A program made the translations under genes and the position numbers. A stretch of 64,000 nt of DNA from Burkholderia singularis (GTDB lineage: Bacteria > Pseudomonadota > Gammaproteobacteria > Burkholderiales > Burkholderiaceae), in contig NZ_FXAN01000004.1 of NCBI RefSeq assembly GCF_900176645.1, forward strand, positions 1 through 64,000, written 5' to 3'. Shown one piece after another: positions 1-8,924 of this stretch. The notes beneath the pieces are model-generated. The model was not told where the DNA came from and did not search any database. It was given only the letters and a program-made list of their open reading frames with translations. Each line of letters begins with the position of its first letter. The first letter of the stretch is position 1.

Positions 1-595
1 CTGGCTGCCGCGCTCCGAATGGCACGGCGCGCCGGGGGGCGGGACAGCGGCGAAACCATGCCATTGTCAGCGCGTGCGTCGCGAGATCCGCCGTCATGCG
101 CGGTTTGATCGACCAACCCACCCCTTCTCGGTTGAACCGATCGAGCACCACGGCCAGATACCGCCAACCCTCGTCGGTCCAGATGTACGTGATGTCCGCA
201 CTGAACACCTGATTGGGCTCGGCAGGCGTGAACTCGCGGTTCAACAGATTCGGGGCAACCGGCAGCTTGTGCTTCGAATCCGTCGTCACGCGATAGCAGC
301 GCCTGTACCGGGCCCGGATGCCGTTTTCGCGCATCAGTCGTTCCACTCGTGCCTTGCTGGCCGGGTAGCCTCGATCACGAACTTCCTGGGTGATGCGTGG
401 CGAGCCGTATGCTCCCTTGACCTCGGCATGCACCGTGCGGATCAACGTCAGCAATTGCGTGTCCGTCAGTCGCGTTCGTCCCGGTGTTCCGCCGCGCTTC
501 CATGCGCGATAGCCGTTCATGCTGACCGACATCACGCAACACCGCGACGACAGCGAATACTGCCCGACCTGCCGGTCGATCCAGGCATACCTCAC
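1..595 (-). pseudogene. IS3-family transposase OrfB, frameshifted and cut by the window edge
   Basis: Read on the minus strand from a GTG at 595, this frame encodes an IS3-family OrfB: an N-terminal HTH_21-like region followed by an rve integrase core with the motif SADITYIWTDEG, which holds the first catalytic Asp. Near positions 25-50 the frame breaks. The next conserved motif, HSERGSQ, reads in another frame and has Glu where HSDRGSQ is usual. The gene then leaves the window at base 1. The start overlaps the OrfA stop by a few bases, as is normal in this family. The frameshift makes it non-functional as read. Seen: motifs and frame change. Inferred: dead element. Confidence 0.85.
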
Positions 596-625
596 TGCAG
601 GTCCTTCGCGAAGTAGGCTGCCGCT
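592..625 (-). pseudogene. 3' remnant of IS3-family OrfA
   Basis: The last residues of an IS3 OrfA (AAAYFAKDLQ, then stop) lie here, directly upstream of OrfB on the same strand. The N-terminal part of the same OrfA is found about 870 bp away at 1498-1731. An IS1111-type element separates the two halves. Confidence 0.8.
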
Positions 626-1497
626 AATAGGATGGTCCGTCCCTCCCGTAATCGCGTAATCTGGGCCGACGCCTGTTTCCGACCTCGGAGGTGTGCCATG
701 AGCCAGCAATGCTCTACTGCGATCGCCCGCATGGGCATCGATATCGGGAAGTCCGTGTTCCACGTCGTCGGACTCGACGCCAAGGGCAAACCGGTGTTCA
801 GGAACCGATTTACGCGTGAACGACTGCTCGAGTTCTTGGCGCGTGCATCACCCACCATCATTGGGATGGAGGCGTGCCCTGGTAGCAACTGGCTCGCTCG
901 TAAAGCGATTGGTCAGGGACATCAGGTCCGTATCGTGCCCGCACAGTTCGTCAAACCGTTTGTTAAGTCGAACAAGACCGATATCGTCGACGCAGAGGCG
1001 ATCGCTGAGGCGATTTCTCGTCCCACTATGCGCTTCACGCAGCCGAAAACAGAAGCACAACTCGATCTGCAGGCACTACATCGAGTTCGGCAAAGATTGG
1101 TTTCCAGCAAGACAGCCATCGTTAATCAGGCTCGTGCATTTTTGCTTGAGTACGGCCTGACTATCGGAGCAGGCCCCGCCTACTTCGTTCGCGATATGCC
1201 AAGCATCCTCACGCGACGAGGAACGTTTTATCTTCGGCAGCCGCAAGCACAGTAGGCTGCCGATCACCCGTCAAGGTTTGCAGACGTGCAATTGATGACG
1301 AAACAGTGCACCGGCGTTCGATAAGCCCGGGACAAAAAAAACGGCCTTTGAGGTCAGTCCACTTATTGGGAACCGAGCGCGCATATCCCATCATGGCCGT
1401 GCCGCCCAAAGCGGCTGACTCGCGAGAGGCCGGATACATTTACGCAAACTGTCTCGTCGGAGAACGCCCACTTGCAAAGCCGGGGCGGACCATACAT
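626..1497 (+). mobile_element. Internally deleted IS1111-type (IS110 family) element inserted in an IS3 OrfA
   Basis: The element is bounded by subterminal inverted repeats: ATGGTCCGTCCC at 632-643 and its inverse at 1482-1493, matching at 11 of 12 bases. Subterminal repeats of this kind mark the IS1111 subgroup of IS110. It carries the 5' half of a DEDD transposase gene and a non-coding 3' tail, but the middle is missing, so it is about 0.87 kb where intact relatives are about 1.4 kb (length from general knowledge of the family). It sits in the A-rich stretch near the end of the IS3 orfA, where programmed frameshifting normally occurs. Confidence 0.8.
698..1255 (+). pseudogene. IS110/IS1111-family transposase, C-terminal half deleted
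   Basis: The frame starts at ATG 698 behind a GGAGGTG ribosome site at 687-693. It encodes the DEDD RuvC-like N-terminal domain of IS110-family transposases, with MGIDIGKSVFHVVGLD holding the first catalytic Asp and KTDIVDAEAIAEA the following conserved block. Homology ends after about residue 170 (MPSIL), and the frame then runs into unrelated residues before a stop at 1255. The C-terminal transposase_20 domain with the catalytic Ser is absent, so the protein should be inactive. Confidence 0.85.
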
Positions 1498-1731
1498 TTT
1501 TGCGAGCTCAAGCTCCATCTGCAGGCACTTGTTCTGCGCTCGCAGACGAGACAGTTCCATCTGCTCTGGCGTGACCGGCTTTGCTCCGGCGCCGTTGAGC
1601 TTGCCCGACGCCTCGGCCTTCACCCAATTGCGAAGTGTCTGCTCTGAAATGCCCAGCTCACGGGCCACGGCCACTCCCTGGCCATCCTTGACACGCGAAA
1701 CGGCGGCCAGCTTGAACTCCGCCGTGTACAC
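1498..1731 (-). pseudogene. IS3-family OrfA, 5' part
   Basis: This minus-strand fragment encodes about 78 residues of an IS3 OrfA: an HTH_Tnp_1 domain (YTAEFKLAAVSRVKDG, then ELGISEQTLRNWVK) followed by the leucine-rich coiled coil (SRLRAQNKCLQMELELAK). It ends exactly where the IS1111 element begins; the missing end is at 592-625. The usual ATG is not visible and the frame can open only at GTG 1731 or further upstream. Together with OrfB it shows that one IS3 copy once covered roughly 1-1780 without the insert. Confidence 0.8.
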
Positions 1732-1791
1732 CTGTTTCGGTACCTTGAACAGGCCTGATTCCCTTCCTTTCCGTCGAGTTTATACACGACC

Positions 1792-1902
1792 TCATGGAAG
1801 GCGAAATTTCAGGGGAAGCTCATACAGTCGATTGCCATCGGTAAGTTTGGTAGGCTTGTTGCCCGCCTTTTCTTGTCGGATCTTGATGTCGGTAAGTGGC
1901 GC
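1792..1902 (-). pseudogene. N-terminal stub of a phage/island tyrosine recombinase (DUF4102 type)
   Basis: Read on the minus strand from about 1902, the translation contains PLTDIKIRQEKAGNKPTKLTDGNRLYEL split over a short run. This matches the arm-binding N-terminal domain (DUF4102) of P4/CP4-57-type integrases, whose usual opening is xLTDxxIRxAKPxxKPxKLxDGxGLYL. The frame is lost after about 35 codons, where IS3-derived sequence begins, and no start codon is visible (GCG lies at the expected place). The catalytic R-H-R-Y domain is absent from the window. This is the residue of an integrated element. Identification rests on a short match. Confidence 0.6.
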
Positions 1903-1906
1903 GGTG

Positions 1907-1965
1907 AAAAAGGGGGTATCGTCTCTGGATGGTCAGAATGATTCCCTCTTTTATACCCCCTTTTT
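1907..1965. repeat. 13-bp perfect inverted repeat beside the integrase stub
   Basis: AAAAAGGGGGTAT at 1907-1919 is repeated inverted as ATACCCCCTTTTT at 1953-1965 with a 33-base loop. It lies immediately upstream of the integrase stub, where an attachment or excision control region would be expected. A terminator is also possible, although the loop is long. Confidence 0.6.
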
Positions 1966-2080
1966 CCTCGGCTGGACACGATTTCCGGTGAACGCCAGCG
2001 AACGGCGGAAGGGCACGAAATGCCCAACTGGCAAGGGGTTCCGGCAGATCGCCGAACTAACACGAACTGGAGCGAACGAA

Positions 2081-2395
2081 GTGATCAGACATATCGTCAT
2101 GTGGAAGTTGAAGGAAACGGCCGAAGGCGCGACGCGTGCGCAAAACGCGCTGAAGCTCAAGGACAAGCTCGAAGCCTGCCGAGGCATCGTGCCCGGCTTG
2201 CTGCATCTCGAGGTCGGCTTGGCGACGCCGGGCCTCGAGGCGACCTACGACGTCGTGCTCGTGTCCGATTTCGCCGACAAGGCGGCGCTCGACGCATACC
2301 AGGTGCATCCGGTGCACGAGGACGTGAAGAAGTTCGTCAGCGCGGTAAGGCAGAGCCGCGAATGCATCGATTATCTCGTTGACGACGCACGATGA
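2081..2395 (+). CDS. Dabb-family (stress-responsive alpha/beta barrel) protein
   Basis: This 104-residue protein starts at GTG 2081 (IRHIVMWKLKE), with GGAG eight bases upstream. The opening HIVMWKLK, a central EVGL segment and the closing HPVHEDVKKFV stretch are typical of the Dabb dimeric ferredoxin-like fold. Family members include plant stress proteins and some small decarboxylase or cyclase-like enzymes; the substrate here is unknown. Its stop overlaps the ATG of the following thioesterase gene (ATGA), so the two are probably translationally coupled. It is the first intact gene to the right of the mobile-element scar. The fold is fairly sure; the function is not. Confidence 0.85.
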   Translation: MIRHIVMWKLKETAEGATRAQNALKLKDKLEACRGIVPGLLHLEVGLATPGLEATYDVVLVSDFADKAALDAYQVHPVHEDVKKFVSAVRQSRECIDYLVDDAR

Positions 2396-2877
2396 GCACC
2401 GCTCTTTCGTCCGCGTCCGGCCGCGAGCCGGCAATCGAGAGTCCGTTCGTCGATTCGCTCGGCGTGCAGCTCGTCTTCGCAAAAGATGGCGCGAGCGAAA
2501 TCGCGCTGCCGCTTGCCGACCAGCATATGAATACCTGGAGCATCGCGCACGGCGGCGTGACGATGACGCTTGCCGACGTCGCGCTCGCGATGGCCGCCCG
2601 TAGCCTGACGGACGATGGCGTCGGCGTCGTCACGGTGGAGATGAAGGTGAACTTCATGCAGCCTGGGCGCGGTGAATTGCGCGCGTATGGCCGCGTGCTG
2701 CATCGTTCGACGACGATGGCGTATTGCGAAGGCGAGGTGCGCGACAGCACGGGCAACTTCGTTGCGAAAGCGCTCGGCACGTTCAAGTATATGAGGCGGC
2801 TCGCGGTCGGCCGCGACATCGCGCGGATGCGCACGCGCACCGATCCGGGGGCGCAGCCCGGTCCGAGCGATGCGTGA
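2392..2877 (+). CDS. PaaI-family hotdog thioesterase
   Basis: This 161-residue hotdog-fold protein has the PaaI/YbgC-type thioesterase signature: the IAHGGVTMTLADVALAMAA helix at about 51-69 contains HGG and the presumed catalytic acid near residue 62. Members hydrolyse acyl-CoA thioesters, often aromatic or medium-chain, as homotetramers in the cytosol. The gene overlaps the Dabb gene by four bases and has no close downstream partner on its strand. The last 25 residues after FKYMRR are basic and not part of the fold. Substrate is not predictable from sequence alone. Confidence 0.88.
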   Translation: MSTALSSASGREPAIESPFVDSLGVQLVFAKDGASEIALPLADQHMNTWSIAHGGVTMTLADVALAMAARSLTDDGVGVVTVEMKVNFMQPGRGELRAYGRVLHRSTTMAYCEGEVRDSTGNFVAKALGTFKYMRRLAVGRDIARMRTRTDPGAQPGPSDA

Positions 2878-3174
2878 CGGGCCGGGGACGGCGAAAGCGT
2901 GGGAGCTCGTGCGGCGTGATTAGGTATTAGCCGCTCCTCAGGCACTGCTCGCGCGCCGCGTGACAGGCGCTGTCGAGCTTAATGCGCGCCGGGCTGCCCA
3001 GTCGTCGTATTCGCGCGACGACGCGCACCGGCCGCAGTGCTTGCCCCGTTGCAACCAGGCGATACCGGATAGCGCGACGCGGGCGGCAAACCGCCGAGCG
3101 CATGCCATGTCATGGCATCATTCGCTGCTTGTCCCTCGCTACACGGCGGCGTGCTTGCGCCGTCCGTTTTCAAG

Positions 3175-4134
3175 ATGCCGTTGAATCCGAAGATCGCGCA
3201 GGTGCTCGAGATGATCGAGCGCGCGAAACGTCCCGAGTACCATCAACAGACGCCGGCGCAAGCGCGCATCGCGTATGAAAAAAGCGCGCCGATCCTCGAT
3301 ATCGCTCCCGCGCCGATGTTTTCGGTCGAGGATTTGCGCGTGCCGTCCCGCGATGGCGCGTCGTTCGGCGCGCGGCTCTATCTGCCCGTCGAGCCGAGCC
3401 TTGCCGAGCCGTTGCCGGCGCTGATTTACTATCACGGCGGCGGCTTCACCGTCGGCAGCGTGAACACGCACGATTCGCTCGCCCGGATGTTCGCACGCGA
3501 CGCGCAGTGCGCGGTGTTGTCGGTCGACTACCGGCTCGCGCCCGAGCACAAGTTTCCGACCGCGGTTCACGACGCGCAAGACGCGCTCGCATGGCTCCAT
3601 GCGCGAGCGGCGAGTTTTGCGATCGATCCGGCGCGGCTCGCCGTCGGCGGCGACAGCGCAGGCGGCACGCTCGCGACGGTATGCGCGGTGCATGCGCGCG
3701 ACGTCGGCATCGCGCTGGCGCTGCAACTGCTGATCTATCCTGGCGTGACCGCGCATCAGCAGAGCGCGTCGCACGCGCGGCTTGCGAACGGTTACCTGCT
3801 GTCCGCGGGCACGATACAGTGGTTTTTCTCGAATTACGTGCGCAACGCGTCCGATCGCGACGATTGGCGCTTCGCGCCGCTCGACGGCAGGCGCGGCGAG
3901 CCGTCGTTCGAGCGTGTCGCGCCTGCCTGGATCGCGACTGCGGAGTATGATCCGTTGTCCGACGAAGGCTATGCTTATGCGGACAAGCTGCGCGCGGCAG
4001 GCAACGACGTCACGCTGGTCGTGTATAAGGGCATGATCCACGAATTTTTCAAGATGGGCGGTTTCGTGCCGGAGGTGCGCGGCGCGCATGCGGATGCCGT
4101 CGCGGCGCTGCAAACAGCCTTCGGGCACGGCTGA
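3175..4134 (+). CDS. HSL/acetyl-esterase type alpha/beta hydrolase
   Basis: This 319-residue cytosolic esterase belongs to the hormone-sensitive lipase family (Abhydrolase_3). Visible motifs are the oxyanion-hole HGGG at 87-90, the nucleophile elbow GDSAG at 159-163 (Ser161), Asp259 in EYDPLSDEG, and His289 in GMIHEFF, giving a full catalytic triad. There is no signal peptide. I start it at ATG 3175 (MPLNPKIAQVLEM), which matches the family's usual opening; the frame could extend upstream to 3112, but that stretch looks non-coding. Such enzymes hydrolyse short-chain acyl esters; the natural substrate is unknown. Confidence 0.9.
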   Translation: MPLNPKIAQVLEMIERAKRPEYHQQTPAQARIAYEKSAPILDIAPAPMFSVEDLRVPSRDGASFGARLYLPVEPSLAEPLPALIYYHGGGFTVGSVNTHDSLARMFARDAQCAVLSVDYRLAPEHKFPTAVHDAQDALAWLHARAASFAIDPARLAVGGDSAGGTLATVCAVHARDVGIALALQLLIYPGVTAHQQSASHARLANGYLLSAGTIQWFFSNYVRNASDRDDWRFAPLDGRRGEPSFERVAPAWIATAEYDPLSDEGYAYADKLRAAGNDVTLVVYKGMIHEFFKMGGFVPEVRGAHADAVAALQTAFGHG

Positions 4135-4420
4135 CGCGGGCGCGGGCCGACGGGCGGGCGGCGGCTTGCTCGATTGCTCGGAAACGACTGCTGAGCGGCG
4201 CAATTCGATCGGCGGCCGCATCGCGATTCGGCGGCCGGCGGCCCGGCGCTTCAACGTCCGGCGCTTTCATCTGATGCTTTCCTATTTCGGGCGCTTGAAC
4301 GCCATCGTGCATCTTGCCGGATAGCGGCCGCATCCGCCATCGCGTGCATTGATCCGGCCAACAGGCAAACGCGCGTGGTGTGCGCGGGGCGCAACATCGG
4401 CAATCGACGAGGGGCGCAGG

Positions 4421-4861
4421 ATGGACAGCATCGAAGTCGAAATTGGCGACTGGGCGCGTCTGGGCAGCGATGCGGCGCGAATTCGCGATACGGTGTTCGT
4501 GCGCGAGCAGCGGATTCCCGCCGAGCTTAATCTCGACGACGACGATCCGCTCGCGCGCCATGCGATCGCCTATCTCGTTCAGCGCCGCAGCGGCGCGCGG
4601 CGTGCGGTCGCGACCGGCCGGCTGCTGTCGACGGGGGCGATCGGCCGGGTGTCGGTGCTGGCCGACGCACGCCGGCGTGGCGTCGGCACCCGCGTTCTCG
4701 ACGCACTGCTAGCCGAAGCGCGCTCGGGCGGCATGGCGCTCGTTTGGCTGTATGCGCAGCAACGCGTGGCCGCGTTTTATTTGCGGCTCGGCTTCAGGGT
4801 GGTCGGTGAGCCGTTCGTCGAGGCCGGCGTTGCGCATATCGAAATGGCGCGCGAACTCTGA
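4421..4861 (+). CDS. GNAT-family N-acetyltransferase
   Basis: This 146-residue GNAT protein has the opening IRDTVFVREQRIPAELNLDDDD found in ElaA-like GNATs, and the acetyl-CoA pyrophosphate loop VSVLADARRRGVGTRVLDALL (about 77-97, R-x-x-G-x-G). A C-terminal FYLRLGFRVVGEPFVEAGVAHIEM block completes the fold. The start at ATG 4421 has a purine-rich GGGGCGCAGG just upstream. The acceptor substrate cannot be predicted. It stands alone between two non-coding gaps of about 290 and 315 bases. Confidence 0.88.
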   Translation: MDSIEVEIGDWARLGSDAARIRDTVFVREQRIPAELNLDDDDPLARHAIAYLVQRRSGARRAVATGRLLSTGAIGRVSVLADARRRGVGTRVLDALLAEARSGGMALVWLYAQQRVAAFYLRLGFRVVGEPFVEAGVAHIEMAREL

Positions 4862-5177
4862 GCAGCCGCTGTCGACCGTGCCGCCGCCCGGCTGCGCAGG
4901 CCGAGGCGGGAAATGACGGAAATAATGCAGCGAAAATGGTTGCGAGGGTTGTCAGTGGATTGGACGAATCGGCGGTGACATGCCGTGCCGGATCGGCGTG
5001 GAGTCGGGCCGCTACGGCGCCCGTTCGTCAGCATCGTCCTTTACATGCTCGAGCGTCTGGGCGTGCCGCATCCGATTTCGACGATTCAATGGACCGGGCG
5101 CACGCATTGCGGCCGTCGGCCGTCGTTTTCGCGCTGGGGCGCCGGCACGCCGCGCTCGCGGCAAACGCACGCCGCGC
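4862..5177. other. Intergenic stretch with no recognisable gene
   Basis: This gap lies between the plus-strand GNAT gene and the minus-strand NRDE gene, so it is convergent. I see no coding frame with family features and no clear terminator hairpin with a T tract. Confidence 0.5.
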
Positions 5178-6059
5178 CTAGCGTCGAGCCGCGCCTAGCG
5201 CCGCGCCGCCGCTTGCGTCGACATCGAACGCGAAGGTCCGTTCGAATGCGCCCGGCCGCACGATTCGGTGCGAGCCGTCGTCGTCATTACGTTCCTTGAC
5301 GTCGACTTTCAGCCTTCCTTCGATGTCGCGCACTACGCGCAGGGCCGTCGTGCCGCGCGTGCCGTATTCGGGCGTCTCGATAAACGCGGCGGACAGCGCG
5401 CGCTCGCGCTCGAACGGAATGCCGGTGCGCGGCAACGCATCGTCGGCGGCCTGGCGCGTGTCGCGCATCATCTCGATCAGTGCGTCGAGAGGCGTCGCCG
5501 CATCGCGAGTGAGCAGGGCGCCGAGTTCGCTGCGCTTCGTGACGAGCTTCGGCCACGGCGTGTCGAGCCGCGCGTTCGACAGCCCGTGCATGCCCGGCTC
5601 GATGAGCGCGGGCGCGTCGAGCGCGGCCGGCGCGCTCGCGGACTGGGGGTCCGCCGACCGGTTGCAGAACCACGCGAGCTGGCCGCGCGCGCAATCGCCG
5701 ACAACCAGCGTGAAGCCGTTGTAGAACATCGCCCGTTCGGCGACGTGCGCGAGATAGTCGAGCGGCGCGATGTTCGGGCCGCCGAGAAATTCCGATACCA
5801 GCTTGCCGCGCGTGGGCGCGCCGGCGCGGATGTCGAACGGCGCACGGTAATTGGTGATGGCGGCGAAGCGGCCGTCGCGCGCGATCCCGAGCCAGGTGCC
5901 GCCGCCTTCGAGATCGCGGCCCGCGAGCACGCCGGGCGCATCGCTCCACCAAGACAGCGGCGCGCTCGTGCGGCGGTAGAATTCGTCGCGGTTCGCGGCG
6001 AGCGTCAGCACCGGGCCTTGGGTGGCCTCAGGCTGCCAATCGAATACGATCAGGCACAT
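5178..6059 (-). CDS. NRDE/TANGO2-family protein
   Basis: This 293-residue protein opens with MCLIVFDW and has ANRDEFYRRTSAP at about 22-34, the NRDE motif that names the family, plus the GGTWLGI and TNYR blocks. TANGO2 homologues have an Ntn-hydrolase-like fold with Cys2 as the candidate nucleophile; eukaryotic members have been tied to haem or lipid trafficking, but the bacterial role is not settled. No signal peptide or membrane segment is visible. It lies about 97 bp downstream of ygfZ on the same strand. Confidence 0.88.
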   Translation of the reverse strand: MCLIVFDWQPEATQGPVLTLAANRDEFYRRTSAPLSWWSDAPGVLAGRDLEGGGTWLGIARDGRFAAITNYRAPFDIRAGAPTRGKLVSEFLGGPNIAPLDYLAHVAERAMFYNGFTLVVGDCARGQLAWFCNRSADPQSASAPAALDAPALIEPGMHGLSNARLDTPWPKLVTKRSELGALLTRDAATPLDALIEMMRDTRQAADDALPRTGIPFERERALSAAFIETPEYGTRGTTALRVVRDIEGRLKVDVKERNDDDGSHRIVRPGAFERTFAFDVDASGGAALGAARR

Positions 6060-6156
6060 CGGGCGATATCCTCGCTGAGTGAGCGTCCTCGGTGAGCGTC
6101 GTTGCGCGCCGGGGCGGCGCGTTTCGTCTCGTTATTCCGTTTGACCGCGCGGGCCG

Positions 6157-7182
6157 TCAAACCTCCGTCGGCAGCGCGTAGGGCAGGGGCCGGAACGCGA
6201 GCGCCGGGCCATCCGCCGACGCCAGATGGACCGATCCGCTGTCGAGCGCGGCGAGCTTGATCTCGACGAGCGCGTCGACGCCGCCTTCGGGCGCCGCCGC
6301 CGCGTTGACGATCATCCCGCACGGCTGCCCAGGGTCGTTCGAATGATAAAGCTCGACGCCCGCGCGCACCGCATCGGGTTCGCCCGCGACGTGCGCGAGC
6401 GCGGCGCGGCGCTTGATCGTGCCGCGATACTGGCTGCGCGCGACGATTTCCTGGCCCGGATAGCAACCTTTACGGAAATTGACGCCGCCGATCACGTCGA
6501 AATTGACCATCTGGGGCACGAACTGCTCGACGACGGGCTGCGTGATGCGCGCTTCGCCCGCGCGCACGTCGAGCCAGTCCCACACGGCGGGCGGCACCCG
6601 GCGCAGGCTGCCGGCGAGCGCGGCCACGTGCGCGTCGACGTCCGCGCGCGCGCCGATCCACAGGTAGCGCGCGCGGCCGGCGGCGTCGGGCAGCCGGATC
6701 AGCGCGCCGGCCGGCGCGTCGACCTTCGTATGGACGCCGTCGGGCAGCGCGTCGAACACGCTCGACAGCGCGGCGCGCACGTCGCCGGCGAAGCCGACCG
6801 CGACGAGCGTGTCGCCGGCGTCGGCGAGCTTCGCCTTCGCGCGCAGCACGAACATCGACAGGCGCTTTTGCACGGCGGGCTGCACGTCCTTCGACACCAG
6901 CAGGCGCACGTCGTGGCCCGCACGCCATGCGAGAAACGACGCGAGCAGGCGCCCCTTCGGCGAGCAGTAGCCGGCGAGCCGCGCGGTGCTGGCGTCGAGG
7001 TGCTCGATGTCGTTCGTCAACTGGCCGTGCAGGAACGTCGCCGCGTCGGCGCCCGACACGTCGACGATGCCGAATTGTTCGAGCACCGAAAACGCGCCGT
7101 GCTCGAGCACGGCGGCGAAATCGTCGGCAGACGGGCGCAGCGGCAGCGGCGCGTCGGCCGTAGAGGCGATCGGTGTGGTCAT
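6157..7182 (-). CDS. ygfZ: YgfZ/GcvT-like folate-binding protein
   Basis: This 341-residue protein is the tetrahydrofolate-dependent YgfZ, needed in E. coli for Fe-S enzymes such as MiaB. The hallmark K-x-C-x4-G-Q-E type motif is KGCYPGQE at about 238-245 (Cys240). The first half holds the GcvT-like [12 protein letters not shown] and [12 protein letters not shown] blocks. I choose ATG 7182 (MTTPIAST); an upstream in-frame start at 7227 would lie in the AT-rich space shared with mltG. The gene is divergent from mltG. Confidence 0.92.
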   Translation of the reverse strand: MTTPIASTADAPLPLRPSADDFAAVLEHGAFSVLEQFGIVDVSGADAATFLHGQLTNDIEHLDASTARLAGYCSPKGRLLASFLAWRAGHDVRLLVSKDVQPAVQKRLSMFVLRAKAKLADAGDTLVAVGFAGDVRAALSSVFDALPDGVHTKVDAPAGALIRLPDAAGRARYLWIGARADVDAHVAALAGSLRRVPPAVWDWLDVRAGEARITQPVVEQFVPQMVNFDVIGGVNFRKGCYPGQEIVARSQYRGTIKRRAALAHVAGEPDAVRAGVELYHSNDPGQPCGMIVNAAAAPEGGVDALVEIKLAALDSGSVHLASADGPALAFRPLPYALPTEV

Positions 7183-7262
7183 TGGAATGGGAAAACAGTC
7201 AATCCTGACTTTGGATGAGACAAGCAAGTTATTATATGAAGTCTATCTGATTCACGTTCCGC

Positions 7263-8282
7263 ATGTCCGTTCTGAAGAAGTGCGCCGCGTTCGCGGTGCT
7301 GGCCGTTGTTTTGCTGGGCGTCGCGTGCGCGGGCGGCGCTTATTGGTGGGCCACCCGGCCCGTGGCGCTTGCCGGTCCCATCGTCGACGTCACCATCATG
7401 CCACGCAGCAGCGTGAGGAGCGTCGCGCAGCAGCTTGCACGCGGCGGCGTTCCGATCGAGCCGAAGTGGTTCGTCGCGTTGACCCGCGTGCTGGGCGTGT
7501 CGAGCCAGCTCAAGTCGGGCAATTACGAATTCAAGGCGGGCGTGACGCCTTACCAGGTGGTGCGCAAGGTGTCGCGCAGCGATCCTGGCGAATCCGCCGC
7601 CGCGGTGATCGAAGGCTGGACCTTCAAGCGCATGCGCGCGGAACTCGATGCGAACCCGGCGCTGCTGCACGCGAGCGCGGGAATGACCGATGCGCAGCTG
7701 CTGCGTGCGATTGGCGCGTCCGGCGACGAAATCGCGCGCGGCAGTGGCGAAGGGCTATTCTTTCCCGACACTTATTTGTTCGATCACGGTGCGCGGGATC
7801 TGGACGTCTATCGCCGCGCGTATCGTCTGATGCAGGCGCGTCTGGCCGAAACATGGGCGGCACGCGCGAGCGGCCTGCCGTTCGGCACGCCTTACGAAGC
7901 GCTGACAATCGCGTCGCTGGTCGAAAAGGAAACCGGGCACGCGGCCGACCGCGCGCTGATCGCAGCGGTGTTTGCGAACCGGCTGCGGCGCGGCATGCCG
8001 TTGCAGACCGACCCGTCGGTGATCTACGGGCTCGGCGACGCGTATTCGGGGCGGCTTTTCAAACGCGATCTGCAAACCGACACTCCGTACAATACCTATA
8101 CGCGCCGCGGGCTGCCCCCGACGCCGATCGCGCTGCCCGGCGAGGCGGCGCTGCGGGCCGCGGTCAATCCCGCCGTGACGTCGGCGCTCTATTTCGTGGC
8201 GAAGGGCGACGGCACCAGCGTGTTTTCCGACACGCTGGGAGATCACAACAAGGCCGTAGACAAATACATCAGAGGTCAGTAA
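7263..8282 (+). CDS. mltG: Endolytic murein transglycosylase MltG
   Basis: This 339-residue inner-membrane protein (YceG) cleaves nascent peptidoglycan strands and so helps set glycan length. A single N-terminal membrane segment spans about residues 8-29. The catalytic Glu is at 221 in ASLVEKETG, and FFPDTYLF and the later LPPTPI(A)LPG block are conserved. It is followed with one-base overlap by tmk and then holB, an order common in beta- and gamma-proteobacteria. Confidence 0.95.
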   Translation: MSVLKKCAAFAVLAVVLLGVACAGGAYWWATRPVALAGPIVDVTIMPRSSVRSVAQQLARGGVPIEPKWFVALTRVLGVSSQLKSGNYEFKAGVTPYQVVRKVSRSDPGESAAAVIEGWTFKRMRAELDANPALLHASAGMTDAQLLRAIGASGDEIARGSGEGLFFPDTYLFDHGARDLDVYRRAYRLMQARLAETWAARASGLPFGTPYEALTIASLVEKETGHAADRALIAAVFANRLRRGMPLQTDPSVIYGLGDAYSGRLFKRDLQTDTPYNTYTRRGLPPTPIALPGEAALRAAVNPAVTSALYFVAKGDGTSVFSDTLGDHNKAVDKYIRGQ

Positions 8283-8902
8283 TGGCGCGTGGCAAATTCA
8301 TCACGTTCGAAGGCATTGACGGAGCGGGCAAGACGACGCATCTGCAATGGTTTTGCGAACGGCTCGGCGACAAACTCGCCGCAAGCGGCCGGCAGGTCGT
8401 CGTCACGCGCGAGCCGGGCGGCACGCAGCTTGGCGAAAAGTTGCGCGAGATACTGCTCAAGCAGCCGATGGACATCGAAACCGAGGCGCTTCTGATGTTT
8501 GCCGGCCGGCGCGAGCACCTTGCGCTCGTGATCGAGCCCGCGCTCGCGCAGGGCAACTGGGTGGTCTCCGACCGCTTCACCGATGCGACGTTCGCCTACC
8601 AGGGCGGCGGCCGCGGGCTGCCGCGCGACAAGCTCGAAGCGCTCGAGCGCTGGGTGCAGGGCGGCTTCCAGCCGGATCTGACCGTGTTGTTCGATTTGCC
8701 GCCGCAAGTGGCGAGCGCGCGGCGCGGAGCGGCGCGCGCGCCGGACAAGTTCGAAAGCGAGTCCGATGCGTTTTTCGCGCGCACCCGCGCCGAATATCTG
8801 CGCCGCGCGCAGGAAGCGCCGCACCGCTTTGCGATCGTCGATTCGAGCGAATCGGTTGCGCAGATCCGCAAGAAGCTCGAAGGCGTGCTCGCCGTGCTGT
8901 AA
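8282..8902 (+). CDS. tmk: Thymidylate kinase
   Basis: This 206-residue enzyme phosphorylates dTMP to dTDP with ATP. The P-loop is GIDGAGKT at 11-18, the dTMP-binding DR motif is in [18 protein letters not shown], and [11 protein letters not shown] follows the usual pattern. The ATG at 8282 overlaps the last base of the mltG stop, indicating coupled translation. The length is normal for the family. It sits between mltG and holB in an apparent mltG-tmk-holB operon. Confidence 0.96.
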   Translation: MARGKFITFEGIDGAGKTTHLQWFCERLGDKLAASGRQVVVTREPGGTQLGEKLREILLKQPMDIETEALLMFAGRREHLALVIEPALAQGNWVVSDRFTDATFAYQGGGRGLPRDKLEALERWVQGGFQPDLTVLFDLPPQVASARRGAARAPDKFESESDAFFARTRAEYLRRAQEAPHRFAIVDSSESVAQIRKKLEGVLAVL

Positions 8903-8924
8903 CGAACGGACAACGCAAACCATC

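Noticed and set aside
1740-2080. tRNA as target site for the integrase remnant
   Set aside because: No cloverleaf or tRNA 3' end could be recognised in this stretch.
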